This document shows, in pieces, positions 1-6,388 of a DNA stretch of 6,388 nucleotides (positions are counted from its first letter, which is position 1; each line of letters starts with the position of its first letter). Where the stretch lies: positions 1 through 6,388 of the forward strand of contig CALGLS010000071.1 in the NCBI GenBank assembly GCA_937959375.1. Direction: 5' to 3'. Source of the DNA: an uncultured Saprospiraceae bacterium (GTDB lineage Bacteria; Bacteroidota; Bacteroidia; Chitinophagales; Saprospiraceae). The position numbers were made by a program, and so were the translations under genes. The notes beneath the pieces were generated by a model that saw only the letters and a list, made by a program, of their open reading frames with translations, searched no databases and had not been told where the DNA came from.

Positions 1-9
1 TAGTTTTTG

Positions 10-39
10 AAGGTGTTATATCAAAGATAACACTTTTTT
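10..39 (+). terminator. Rho-independent terminator of an upstream plus-strand gene
   Basis: AAGGTGTTAT (10-19) pairs with ATAACACTTT (27-36) around the 7-base loop ATCAAAG. Nine of the ten pairs are Watson-Crick and one is a G-U wobble at 12/34. The stem runs into a six-T tract at 34-39. Read on the minus strand, the wobble becomes an A-C mismatch and no T tract follows, so the signal belongs to plus-strand transcription. The gene it ends is outside the window. Confidence 0.78.
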
Positions 40-45
40 CATATG

Positions 46-208
46 GAAGTTGTTTTAAAATAGAATGATGATTTTCTTGTAAATCATTGATCCTCATTAC
101 TTCACTTAAATATTTTCACCGTAGCTATAGCTACGAAAAAACATTTAAGCTTTGTTCTGAGAACCAAGCTACTACAAGAAATTTCAACCTCCATTTTTAA
201 ACAACTTC
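46..208. repeat. Long imperfect palindrome, about 163 bp
   Basis: The left arm (46-127) and the reverse complement of the right arm (128-208) align end to end with one gap. I count about 56 identical columns of 81. The best-conserved blocks are the outer ends (GAAGTTGTTT at 46-55 against AAACAACTTC at 199-208), CTTGTA at 76-81 with its partner at 173-178, CTTAAAT (105-111) with ATTTAAG (143-149), and a perfect 16-base core CGTAGCTATAGCTACG at 120-135. Similarity falls off sharply outside 46 and 208, so these look like real element ends. No open reading frame or transposase lies inside. It could be a REP/MITE-like nonautonomous repeat or a long RNA hairpin. Copy number elsewhere in the genome is unknown. 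Confidence 0.8.
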
Positions 209-255
209 ATGTAATAATTGTGCCGGAATTCAATTAAATGAACTATTTTTCAATG

Positions 256-291
256 AAAAAGCCTGACACCAATTTACAGGTATCAGGCTTT
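256..291 (-). terminator. Rho-independent terminator of the susC-susD-GH13 operon
   Basis: On the minus strand AAAGCCTGATACC (from 291 to 279) pairs with GGTGTCAGGCTTT (270 to 258) around an 8-base loop, giving a 13-pair stem with a single U-G wobble. The stem ends in a run of five T (260-256). Read on the plus strand, the wobble becomes a C-A mismatch and the T run is poorer, so the direction is minus. It starts 34 bases after the GH13 stop codon, as expected for the end of this operon. Confidence 0.88.
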
Positions 292-325
292 CTTATGAGA
301 AAAGCAGGAAGGCTTTTATTATTAA

Positions 326-2176
326 TTATTTCAATTCAAGCACTAGAGGCTGTAATGGCTTCAAAACAATCGATTGGCCAAGGGGTATCGTTCCTCCATT
401 CAAAACATCCGTGCCTCTTTTGACGCCGTCTAACATTTCGGCAAAGCGATCTAAGTTCAACGTATAGGGCTCTTTATTTTTATTTAAAACCACCATTACT
501 TTCTGCTCTGCATTATGTCGAAAGTAAACGTACACGCCATCTTCGGGAACAAAATGAGTTAGCTTTCCTTGATGAATTGCGGTGGCTGTTTTTCGCCAGT
601 TCATCAACTTACGCATAAATGCTTTTGCTGATTTTTGTTGGCTAGTCAAACCGACTCCTGTAAATCCATTGATGGTATCCTTTTGCCAACCTCCCGGAAA
701 GTCTGAGCGAATAATCCCATGATCTCCTGTACCTGGATTAGCCATTAATATTTCGGTACCATAGTAAATTTGCGGTACTCCACGAGTCGTCAAATAAAAG
801 GTAATTCCTAATTTATATAAATCGAAATCTTCATTTACTTGCGTAAAAATTCGACTCATGTCATGATTGTCTGGAAAGATAACCAGTTGAGAAGGATCCG
901 CGTATAAGAAATCAAGTGCCAACATTTCATACAGATCGATCCATCCTTCGCTCCAACTTTCTTCTGCCATTAGTGCTTTTTCTACTGCATAGCGCATTGG
1001 AAAATCCATCAAAGATTTCAGTTCTGAAGTATATCCGTTTGGATTTATTTTATCCTTTTGCCAATAGGCTACAATTGCTGGTTGCTCTTCAAACCATTCC
1101 TCACCAACGATATTAAAATTGGGATATTCTTCCATCACTCGTTGGGTCCATTCTGTCATGTAATCCATATCTGGATACGGATAAGTGTCCATTCTAATAC
1201 CGTTGAGTTGTCCGTATTCAATCCACCAGATACTGTTTTGAGTGAGGTAATTGGCCATGAATCGATTGCGCTGATTCAGATCCGGCATGGTGGGTACAAA
1301 CCAACCGTCAGTGAATACTTTTTTGTCGGATTGGGCTGCATGTGGATCTTGCAATAATGTTTTTCGATGAGAAGTTTGCACGTAGTCGCCTGTTGAATTC
1401 AGCCAATCATTCGTAGGTAAATCGTCCATCCACCAATGCTTGGAACCACAGTGATTGACGATCATGTCCATGATGATCTTGATACCTTTTGACTTGGCCT
1501 CTTTACTTAATTGACGATAGGATTCATTGCTTCCAAAGCGCGTGTCTACTTTATAGAAATCAGTTGTTGCATAACCGTGATAAGAATATTCGGGCATATC
1601 ATTTTCCAGCACAGGGTTGAGCCAGATTGCTGTAAATCCCATATCCTTCAAGTAGTCTAGGTTCTTTCGAATGCCTTCAATATCTCCTCCGTGTCGACCA
1701 CCTTTATTGCTACGACTTGGTGTTTCCAACATTCCTGCTACAGCATCATTCTTAGTATCTCCATTTGCAAAACGATCAGGAGTTATCAAATACAAAACAT
1801 CAGAAGCATCAAAACCAATCACCTCTTCAGAAGGTCTTTCTTTTTGACGCAAGTCATATTGCTTACTAATAATGGTCTTACCTTTTTCTGTAAAGTTGAT
1901 TTGAAAACTACCAGCCTTTGTGCTAGTGGCAATATTCAAATCTACAAACAAATAGTTATCGTTGCTTACTCGATGTGTTGCCTCTACTGTTACCCCCGGA
2001 TAGTTGATTTGTGGTTTTAAGTGACCTATGTCTTTTCCATAAACGAGTAACTGCAATTGTTGATGCTTCATCCCAACCCACCAGTTGGGTGGCTCTACAC
2101 GAGAAATAGATTGAGCTTGAAGCTCAGAAAAGATGAAAGGAACAATCAGTAGTAAAAGAATTATTTGTTTTTTCAT
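326..2176 (-). CDS. Periplasmic GH13 cyclomaltodextrinase/neopullulanase (SusA-like)
   Basis: A 616-residue enzyme predicted to hydrolyse alpha-1,4 bonds of maltooligosaccharides, cyclodextrins or pullulan. An N-terminal signal peptide (MKKQIILLLL start) probably ends after A21 (LQA|QS). There is no lipobox Cys, so it should be soluble in the periplasm like Bacteroides SusA rather than surface-anchored like SusG. Domain order: Ig-like cyclomaltodextrinase N domain (about 24-110, with the PPNWWVGMKH hallmark), catalytic barrel (about 126-515), beta-sandwich C domain (about 537-616). GH13 motifs are complete: DMIVNH (237-242), MPDLN (297-301), GIRMD with nucleophile D330, IVGEEW with acid/base E359, and DNHD with transition-state stabiliser D439. 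ITPDRFANGD (131-140) fits the usual calcium-site loop. The length matches the known SusA (about 617) and Flavobacterium cyclomaltodextrinase type. The start lies 9 bases after the susD stop. Exact substrate preference cannot be read from the sequence. Confidence 0.93.
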   Translation of the reverse strand: MKKQIILLLLIVPFIFSELQAQSISRVEPPNWWVGMKHQQLQLLVYGKDIGHLKPQINYPGVTVEATHRVSNDNYLFVDLNIATSTKAGSFQINFTEKGKTIISKQYDLRQKERPSEEVIGFDASDVLYLITPDRFANGDTKNDAVAGMLETPSRSNKGGRHGGDIEGIRKNLDYLKDMGFTAIWLNPVLENDMPEYSYHGYATTDFYKVDTRFGSNESYRQLSKEAKSKGIKIIMDMIVNHCGSKHWWMDDLPTNDWLNSTGDYVQTSHRKTLLQDPHAAQSDKKVFTDGWFVPTMPDLNQRNRFMANYLTQNSIWWIEYGQLNGIRMDTYPYPDMDYMTEWTQRVMEEYPNFNIVGEEWFEEQPAIVAYWQKDKINPNGYTSELKSLMDFPMRYAVEKALMAEESWSEGWIDLYEMLALDFLYADPSQLVIFPDNHDMSRIFTQVNEDFDLYKLGITFYLTTRGVPQIYYGTEILMANPGTGDHGIIRSDFPGGWQKDTINGFTGVGLTSQQKSAKAFMRKLMNWRKTATAIHQGKLTHFVPEDGVYVYFRHNAEQKVMVVLNKNKEPYTLNLDRFAEMLDGVKRGTDVLNGGTIPLGQSIVLKPLQPLVLELK

Positions 2177-2185
2177 GTTGTGAAT
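2177..2185 (-). promoter_or_regulatory. susD-GH13 junction, start without Shine-Dalgarno
   Basis: The nine bases between the susD stop and the GH13 ATG read ATTCACAAC on the minus strand. There is no purine-rich ribosome-binding site here or in the last susD codons. This is normal for Bacteroidota, where starts rely on A-rich, unstructured leaders. The short gap suggests that translation of the enzyme is coupled to that of SusD. Confidence 0.5.
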
Positions 2186-3769
2186 TTAGTAACCTGTATT
2201 CTGTTCCATCTTAGGATTAGCCAAAAGGTCAGAAGCTGGAATTGGAAAAATATTTCGGAAACTCTCTGTCGTTTTTCCTTCTGGCACATCGCCTTTCCAT
2301 GGCCAGATGCCTTCATCCGTATATTGACCAAAACGAATGAGATCAATTCTACGCGTACCTTCCCAATATAACTCACGAACGCGTTCATCCAAAATAAAAT
2401 CAAGATTAAGCTCACTCATATCAATATTCCCATCAGCATTACCATAAGCTCTAGTTCTCAACATATTTATTAGATCCAATGCTTGTCCCATGTCACCTCC
2501 AGCTGCACCACGTAAGGTTACTTCTGCATACATCAGGTAAGCATCTGCTAAACGAAACATTGGGTAATCCGTGTCGACATGCGTTGCATCAGACCCCGCT
2601 ACTCCTGCAGGTGAAAGGTTTGAATATTTGGGAACAGCGTAACCATTTGTAAAGTCTCCAATATCGTCAATCTCTAATTCCTGTCCTTCGGTAAAGAAAA
2701 TAGCACGACTGTCAATATCTCCAGTTACATCTGGAAATTTTTCGACCATGGCTGATGTTGTTCTCAAACCAGCCCATCCACCTACGACGCCATAGTTGGT
2801 CAATGCCTCATCTTCTTCATCTTCCATCAATGCACCAATGGCTCCATGCACCAAGAAAGTAGTAGATCCCCAATTTTGAGAATTCTGACCATCTGAATTA
2901 AGTGCAAAAATAATTTCTGGAGAGAGGTTGTTTTCTGTCATAAATAACTCTTTATAGTTATCATCTAACATATATCCTGCATTAATTATTTTTTCGCAAG
3001 CAGTGAGACATTCGCTATACTTGTCTACACCAATAGTCGCCTCTGCGTTGATATACAATTTAGCTTGCAACATCCACACGGCTGCTTGATCCGCTCGGCC
3101 ATATTCATTAGCCATAGGAGCAGCTATTTCGGATTCGATTTCCTTCAATTCTGTTTCGATAAAATCAAAGGTTTCTTGTGGTGTACTTTGAGTTGGAAAT
3201 TCTGAAGTAATTTCAGTGACAACTGCAATATTCTTAAACAAGTCTAATGCATGCCAGTACGCCATTGCTCTAAGGAATCTGGCTTCAGCACGATACGCAT
3301 TGATGAGATCTACATCGGCTCCGGTTATTCCGTTTTCTGCTAATTTCTCAGGTGAAGATTGTCTGATAAAATCATTAGCAATGGATACGATCAGAGCAAT
3401 TCGATAGTAGAGTACTCTTACGAATTGGTTTTCGGAAGTCCAGTTATGGGCGTGTAAATCACGAATGCCCGCATCCGTCCAAGCGATAACGGCTTCATCA
3501 GTCGTTAACTCCTGTGCTTTCCAATAAACACGGATGTAGGAAGTAAAACCTTCATCATTAACGATTGAAATATCAGGTTCTCCATTTGGACCATCCTGCC
3601 CTGTCAATGAATAAGCGCCATAAATCTTAGCTAGATATGAGCGATAAGCTTCTGGGTCTTTGAAAATTTCAAACTCCGTAAAAGCATCCTCAGGTGCAAG
3701 ATCTAAGTCTGTGCAAGCGCAGCAAAAAAGAAAACAAGTCAGTGTGCTTAGAAATAATATTTTTTTCAT
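2186..3769 (-). CDS. SusD/RagB-family surface glycan-binding lipoprotein
   Basis: A 527-residue outer-membrane lipoprotein that caps the SusC transporter and presents glycans to it. The signal peptide ends in a Cys-rich stretch (FLFCCACTD). C19 is the most likely lipidated residue, followed by acidic TDLD as in lipoprotein export signals of this phylum. SusD-family hallmarks are AEARFLRAMAYWHALDLF (161-178, TPR-like helices), RLADAYLMYAEV (406-417), DERVRELYWEGTRRIDLIRF (461-480) and the C-terminal FPIPASDLLANPKMEQNTGY. The segment ELTTDEAVIAWTDAG (87-101) resembles starch- and maltose-type SusD proteins. From memory of Bacteroides SusD, W97 and perhaps W332 could be aromatic platform residues, which is inference. 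The start codon lies 14 bases after the susC stop and gives a complete signal peptide. The length is normal for the family (about 500-600). Confidence 0.95.
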   Translation of the reverse strand: MKKILFLSTLTCFLFCCACTDLDLAPEDAFTEFEIFKDPEAYRSYLAKIYGAYSLTGQDGPNGEPDISIVNDEGFTSYIRVYWKAQELTTDEAVIAWTDAGIRDLHAHNWTSENQFVRVLYYRIALIVSIANDFIRQSSPEKLAENGITGADVDLINAYRAEARFLRAMAYWHALDLFKNIAVVTEITSEFPTQSTPQETFDFIETELKEIESEIAAPMANEYGRADQAAVWMLQAKLYINAEATIGVDKYSECLTACEKIINAGYMLDDNYKELFMTENNLSPEIIFALNSDGQNSQNWGSTTFLVHGAIGALMEDEEDEALTNYGVVGGWAGLRTTSAMVEKFPDVTGDIDSRAIFFTEGQELEIDDIGDFTNGYAVPKYSNLSPAGVAGSDATHVDTDYPMFRLADAYLMYAEVTLRGAAGGDMGQALDLINMLRTRAYGNADGNIDMSELNLDFILDERVRELYWEGTRRIDLIRFGQYTDEGIWPWKGDVPEGKTTESFRNIFPIPASDLLANPKMEQNTGY

Positions 3770-3783
3770 AACAAATAATTATT
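3770..3783 (-). promoter_or_regulatory. susC-susD junction, AT-only leader
   Basis: The 14 bases between the susC stop and the susD ATG read AATAATTATTTGTT on the minus strand. They contain a single G and no Shine-Dalgarno match. This fits the AT-rich start regions of Bacteroidota. There is no room for a promoter, so the two genes should share one transcript. Confidence 0.5.
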
Positions 3784-6388
3784 TTAGAATGAAGCGCTTG
3801 CTCCAAATAAGTAAGTTAATGCATTAGGGTAAATACCATTATCAATACCTCCGGTAAATTGTGGTGCTTCCGGATCAATACCTGAGTAGCCTGAAAGTGT
3901 AAACACATTTTGTGCAGTGGCGTAAATTCTAATTTGCTTAATGAATTTTTTAGGTTTTATGGTGTAACCAATTGTAATGTTATCTAGTTTAAAAAACGAG
4001 GCATTTTCGACATAATGGTCGGACTTCAATTGACGCTCTTTAAAATTATTTGAAAAAGCAGAAGAGTGTACGTTATTGGTGACCTGTGACTCTGTCAGGC
4101 GATCAAAATAACCGGTACTGGAAGCTGTATTATTATAAACATAGTTACCCAAACTTGCCCGAAGGGTAAACCCTAAGTCAAATTTTTTGTAGGAGATATT
4201 ATTGGTCAAGCCAAATAAATAATCTGGCTCAGATTTTTTATTGACCACCAGATCTAATTCACTGATCATTCCATCATCATTTTGGTCAACATACATTTCT
4301 ATAGCATCCCCTGCATCAGTTACCGGATTTCCATTCACATCATATATTTGCTCATAGGTTCGGAAAGATCCTACAGATTCTCCAACTTTTATTATTTGAA
4401 TTTGCTGCCCTATGTCTCCTGAAATACCTCCATCTTCATAGCCCGGAAACTCAGGAAGGTTGGAGTTATCTATTTTAGTAATTTTATTTTTATTGTAACT
4501 CGCTGTTAATCCAACTTCCCAATCAAAATTACTTCGATCTACTACGTAGCTTCGCAAGGCCAATTCAATACCCGAATTTTCTAACTCACCAATATTGGTA
4601 ACGACTCGATCACTTAGATTTGTAAATGCAGCCGTTGCTACATCAAATAAAAGGTCGTTGGTTGTTTTTTTATAAACGTCAATTGAGCCAGTTAGCCTAT
4701 TATTGAGCACCCCAAAATCAAGACCCACATTAAGAGAAGCGGTTGACTCCCATTTTATATTAGGATCTACTCCTCGACCTCTAAGTGTGTTCACATAAGT
4801 ATCTCCAAATTGATAGCGAGCATCATCCGTCCCATAACCATAAAAGATAGCATAGCGATAATCTCCAATAGATTCATTTCCTGTAAGACCGTAACTCACT
4901 CTTAATTTTAAGTCTGTGAAAGTCTTTGCCAAGCCCTTTGCAAAATCTTCTTGTAATATTCTCCACCCAAAAGCTGCTGCGGGGAAATACCCCCATTGGT
5001 TGGCTGGTCCAAAACGAGTAGACCCGTCACGACGAAGAGAAAGCGTTAATAGGTATTTTTCATCAAAGTTGTAGTTGAGTCGACCGAAAAAAGAAATTAA
5101 TCGGTTGGCAGAAGAAACTGAATCAGGTTTTATTTGAGCAGTCGCCATATATCCTAATTCGTCATCCGCCATTACTAATTGATTACCGTCCACCCATTTG
5201 TTTTCACGATTAAATTCTTGCCAAGAATAACCAGTGGTGAATTCTAGATTAGATCTATCAAATTTCTTTCTATAGGTTCCGTAGGTTTCAGTTAGTAAAG
5301 AAGTGTGTCGTTCTGTTTCTGTTTTAAGAAATCCATTGTCTGTAGAATTTTCTCTAAGTGTTGGTTCTTTTATCAAAAACTTTTCACCGTCGAGGTAGTC
5401 ATAACTTAAATTTGTTTTTATCGAAAGCCCCTCTAAAAATGGTAGCTTATATTCTACGTCAACAGCGTTCAATAGTCGTGTTCCTTTACCTTCTTCTTGT
5501 GACTGTAGTAAGGAAGCAACCGGATTTTTTACAGCCAATTCATTCTGCCATTGGAAGTAACCTCCAAATTCGCTATCAGGATCTAATATTGGTTGAGTTG
5601 GATCAAAAGCCTGCGCTGCACCGATTACGTTGGGTGCAAAATCATCTTTGTTCCATCCACTTTTGGAACGAACATTAATGATGAGATTGTCATCCAATAA
5701 CTTGGTCGACAAATTAATACCTACATTGGTGTTTGTATTTTTTGTAGTTTTCAAAATACCATTGTTATACATGTGGTTGAGTGAAATAAAATAATTACTC
5801 TTTTTGTAGCTTCCGCCAAAAGAAAGATTATGCTGCATTCCTGAGGCAGCCTGAGTTACCTCATCTACCCAGTCCGTATTTGCTTCTCCCAGATCGCCAA
5901 TATTCTGTGGTGCTTTTGCATTGATTGCTTTTCTAAATTGATCCGAATCAAGAATAGGTACACTTGATACAAAGTCTGTAATAGAATAATAGCCGTTGTA
6001 ATCAACTTTAAAATTCCCTCCACCTGATTTTGTCGTAATAATGATGACACCATTTGCTCCCCGTGAGCCATAAATAGCTGCTGCGGAAGCATCCTTCAAA
6101 ATAGTAATATCAGCTACATCCGCTGCGTTAATAAAGTTCAAAGGATTTCTACCACTTGCAGAACCTCGCTCATCTAAAGGTACACCATCAACCACAATCA
6201 ACGGTGTGTTATTCGTATTACCGAAGGTAGTCCCTCCCCTTAATCTAAATCGGCTTCCCCCTCCTGGTTCTGCACTAGAATTAATCTGAAGTCCCGCTAC
6301 TTTACCTGTCAATAATTTTTCAGGAGAAGAGATCACCCCTTGATTGAATTCTTCTTCCCCCACCTTCGTCACTACTCCCGTGAGATCT
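3784..6388 (-). CDS. SusC/RagA-family TonB-dependent transporter (5' end missing)
   Basis: An outer-membrane barrel that imports SusD-bound oligosaccharides into the periplasm using TonB-ExbBD energy. 867 codons are visible and the frame stays open to the window edge. A GTG at 6370-6372 is not the real start: in-frame codons before it read DLTGVV, the normal run-in to the plug. Missing are the signal peptide, the carboxypeptidase-like N domain and the TonB box, about 110-140 residues judging by the usual length near 1,000. Visible parts, numbering from that GTG: plug domain 1-120 with SSPEKLLTGKVAGLQI (15-30), IVVDGVPLDE (59-68) and ILKDASAAAIYGSRGANGVI (91-110). The barrel follows, with the late motif NVFTLSGYSGIDPE near 3870-3905 and a terminal Phe that fits the outer-membrane assembly signal. 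No frameshift is seen. The alpha-glucan substrate is inferred from the neighbouring GH13 gene. Confidence 0.95.
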   Translation of the reverse strand, partial: DLTGVVTKVGEEEFNQGVISSPEKLLTGKVAGLQINSSAEPGGGSRFRLRGGTTFGNTNNTPLIVVDGVPLDERGSASGRNPLNFINAADVADITILKDASAAAIYGSRGANGVIIITTKSGGGNFKVDYNGYYSITDFVSSVPILDSDQFRKAINAKAPQNIGDLGEANTDWVDEVTQAASGMQHNLSFGGSYKKSNYFISLNHMYNNGILKTTKNTNTNVGINLSTKLLDDNLIINVRSKSGWNKDDFAPNVIGAAQAFDPTQPILDPDSEFGGYFQWQNELAVKNPVASLLQSQEEGKGTRLLNAVDVEYKLPFLEGLSIKTNLSYDYLDGEKFLIKEPTLRENSTDNGFLKTETERHTSLLTETYGTYRKKFDRSNLEFTTGYSWQEFNRENKWVDGNQLVMADDELGYMATAQIKPDSVSSANRLISFFGRLNYNFDEKYLLTLSLRRDGSTRFGPANQWGYFPAAAFGWRILQEDFAKGLAKTFTDLKLRVSYGLTGNESIGDYRYAIFYGYGTDDARYQFGDTYVNTLRGRGVDPNIKWESTASLNVGLDFGVLNNRLTGSIDVYKKTTNDLLFDVATAAFTNLSDRVVTNIGELENSGIELALRSYVVDRSNFDWEVGLTASYNKNKITKIDNSNLPEFPGYEDGGISGDIGQQIQIIKVGESVGSFRTYEQIYDVNGNPVTDAGDAIEMYVDQNDDGMISELDLVVNKKSEPDYLFGLTNNISYKKFDLGFTLRASLGNYVYNNTASSTGYFDRLTESQVTNNVHSSAFSNNFKERQLKSDHYVENASFFKLDNITIGYTIKPKKFIKQIRIYATAQNVFTLSGYSGIDPEAPQFTGGIDNGIYPNALTYLFGASASF

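Larger units (their letters stand above)
1..325. other. Gene-free convergent intergenic region
   Basis: No credible coding sequence lies here. The stretch holds, in order, a plus-strand intrinsic terminator, a long imperfect palindrome and the minus-strand terminator of the susC-susD-amylase operon. Two terminators pointing at each other imply that a plus-strand gene ends at or just left of the window. The TAG at 1-3 could be its stop codon, but that cannot be tested from this window. The stretch from 209 to 250 is plain AT-rich sequence in which I see nothing. Confidence 0.75.

Noticed and set aside
22..29. TATCTTTG on the minus strand, resembling the Bacteroidota -7 promoter box TAnnTTTG
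   Set aside because: It lies in the loop and stem of the plus-strand terminator and has no TTG box at the required spacing upstream.
46..208. Palindrome as a bidirectional terminator
   Set aside because: It is much longer than a terminator, has no T tract at its outer ends, and proper terminators already lie on both sides.
238..423. 61-codon plus-strand ORF
   Set aside because: It runs through the minus-strand terminator and the 3' end of the GH13 gene in antisense, and has no recognisable domain or initiation context.
1691..2020. 109-codon plus-strand ORF, and similar ones at 916-1116, 1058-1357, 3216-3407 and 5358-5678
   Set aside because: All are antisense to clearly coding GH13, SusD or SusC sequence and their translations look like noise with no family resemblance.
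326..2176. SusG-type surface amylase
   Set aside because: There is no lipobox Cys, and the N-terminal Ig-like domain with the NWWVGMKH hallmark and the overall length fit the SusA/cyclomaltodextrinase type instead.
2173..2415. 80-codon minus-strand ORF, with a plus-strand one at 2165-2371
   Set aside because: They are out-of-frame shadows over the conserved SusD C terminus, which is intact in its own frame.
5865..6092. 75-codon minus-strand ORF inside susC
   Set aside because: It overlaps the plug and early barrel of SusC in another frame; the SusC frame holds all the conserved motifs.
6370..6372. GTG as the start of susC
   Set aside because: The frame is open upstream to the window edge and reads DLTGVV, the usual lead into the SusC plug. 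A start here would remove the signal peptide and TonB box.
1..6388. CRISPR array, tRNA, transposase, phage or defence genes
   Set aside because: No spaced direct repeats, cloverleaf sequence or relevant protein motif was seen on either strand.

Overview
The window looks like a chromosomal piece of a Bacteroidota genome (Cytophagales- or Flavobacteriia-like; the sequence does not settle which). The reasons are an AT-rich sequence, a SusC/SusD outer-membrane pair, starts without Shine-Dalgarno sequences, and a signal peptide with the LxAQ cleavage pattern common in this phylum. It carries the downstream part of a polysaccharide utilization locus (PUL) for alpha-glucans (starch, maltodextrin or cyclodextrin).

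The three genes all lie on the minus strand and read from the right edge to the left. First is a susC-like TonB-dependent transporter gene (3784-6388), cut at its 5' end by the window. After 14 bases comes a susD-like surface lipoprotein gene (2186-3769). After another 9 bases comes a GH13 cyclomaltodextrinase/neopullulanase-type gene of the SusA kind (326-2176). The tight spacing and the single strong terminator after the last gene (256-291) indicate one operon. Its promoter and any regulator lie beyond the right edge. The expected division of labour is that SusD captures maltooligosaccharides at the cell surface, SusC imports them across the outer membrane using TonB energy, and the periplasmic GH13 enzyme hydrolyses them further. 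No SusE/SusF-like binding lipoprotein and no lipidated surface amylase (SusG type) is present between or after these genes.

The left 325 bases have no gene. They hold a plus-strand terminator (10-39), presumably ending a gene left of the window, then a long imperfect palindrome (46-208, arms of about 81 bases), then the minus-strand terminator of the operon. The palindrome is the least ordinary thing here. It resembles a nonautonomous palindromic repeat (REP/MITE-like) or a long structured RNA, but one copy cannot decide this. I see no CRISPR array, tRNA, rRNA, transposase, defence or secondary-metabolite gene. The coding part is a well-formed but ordinary PUL, and I find no clear evidence of an undescribed protein system.
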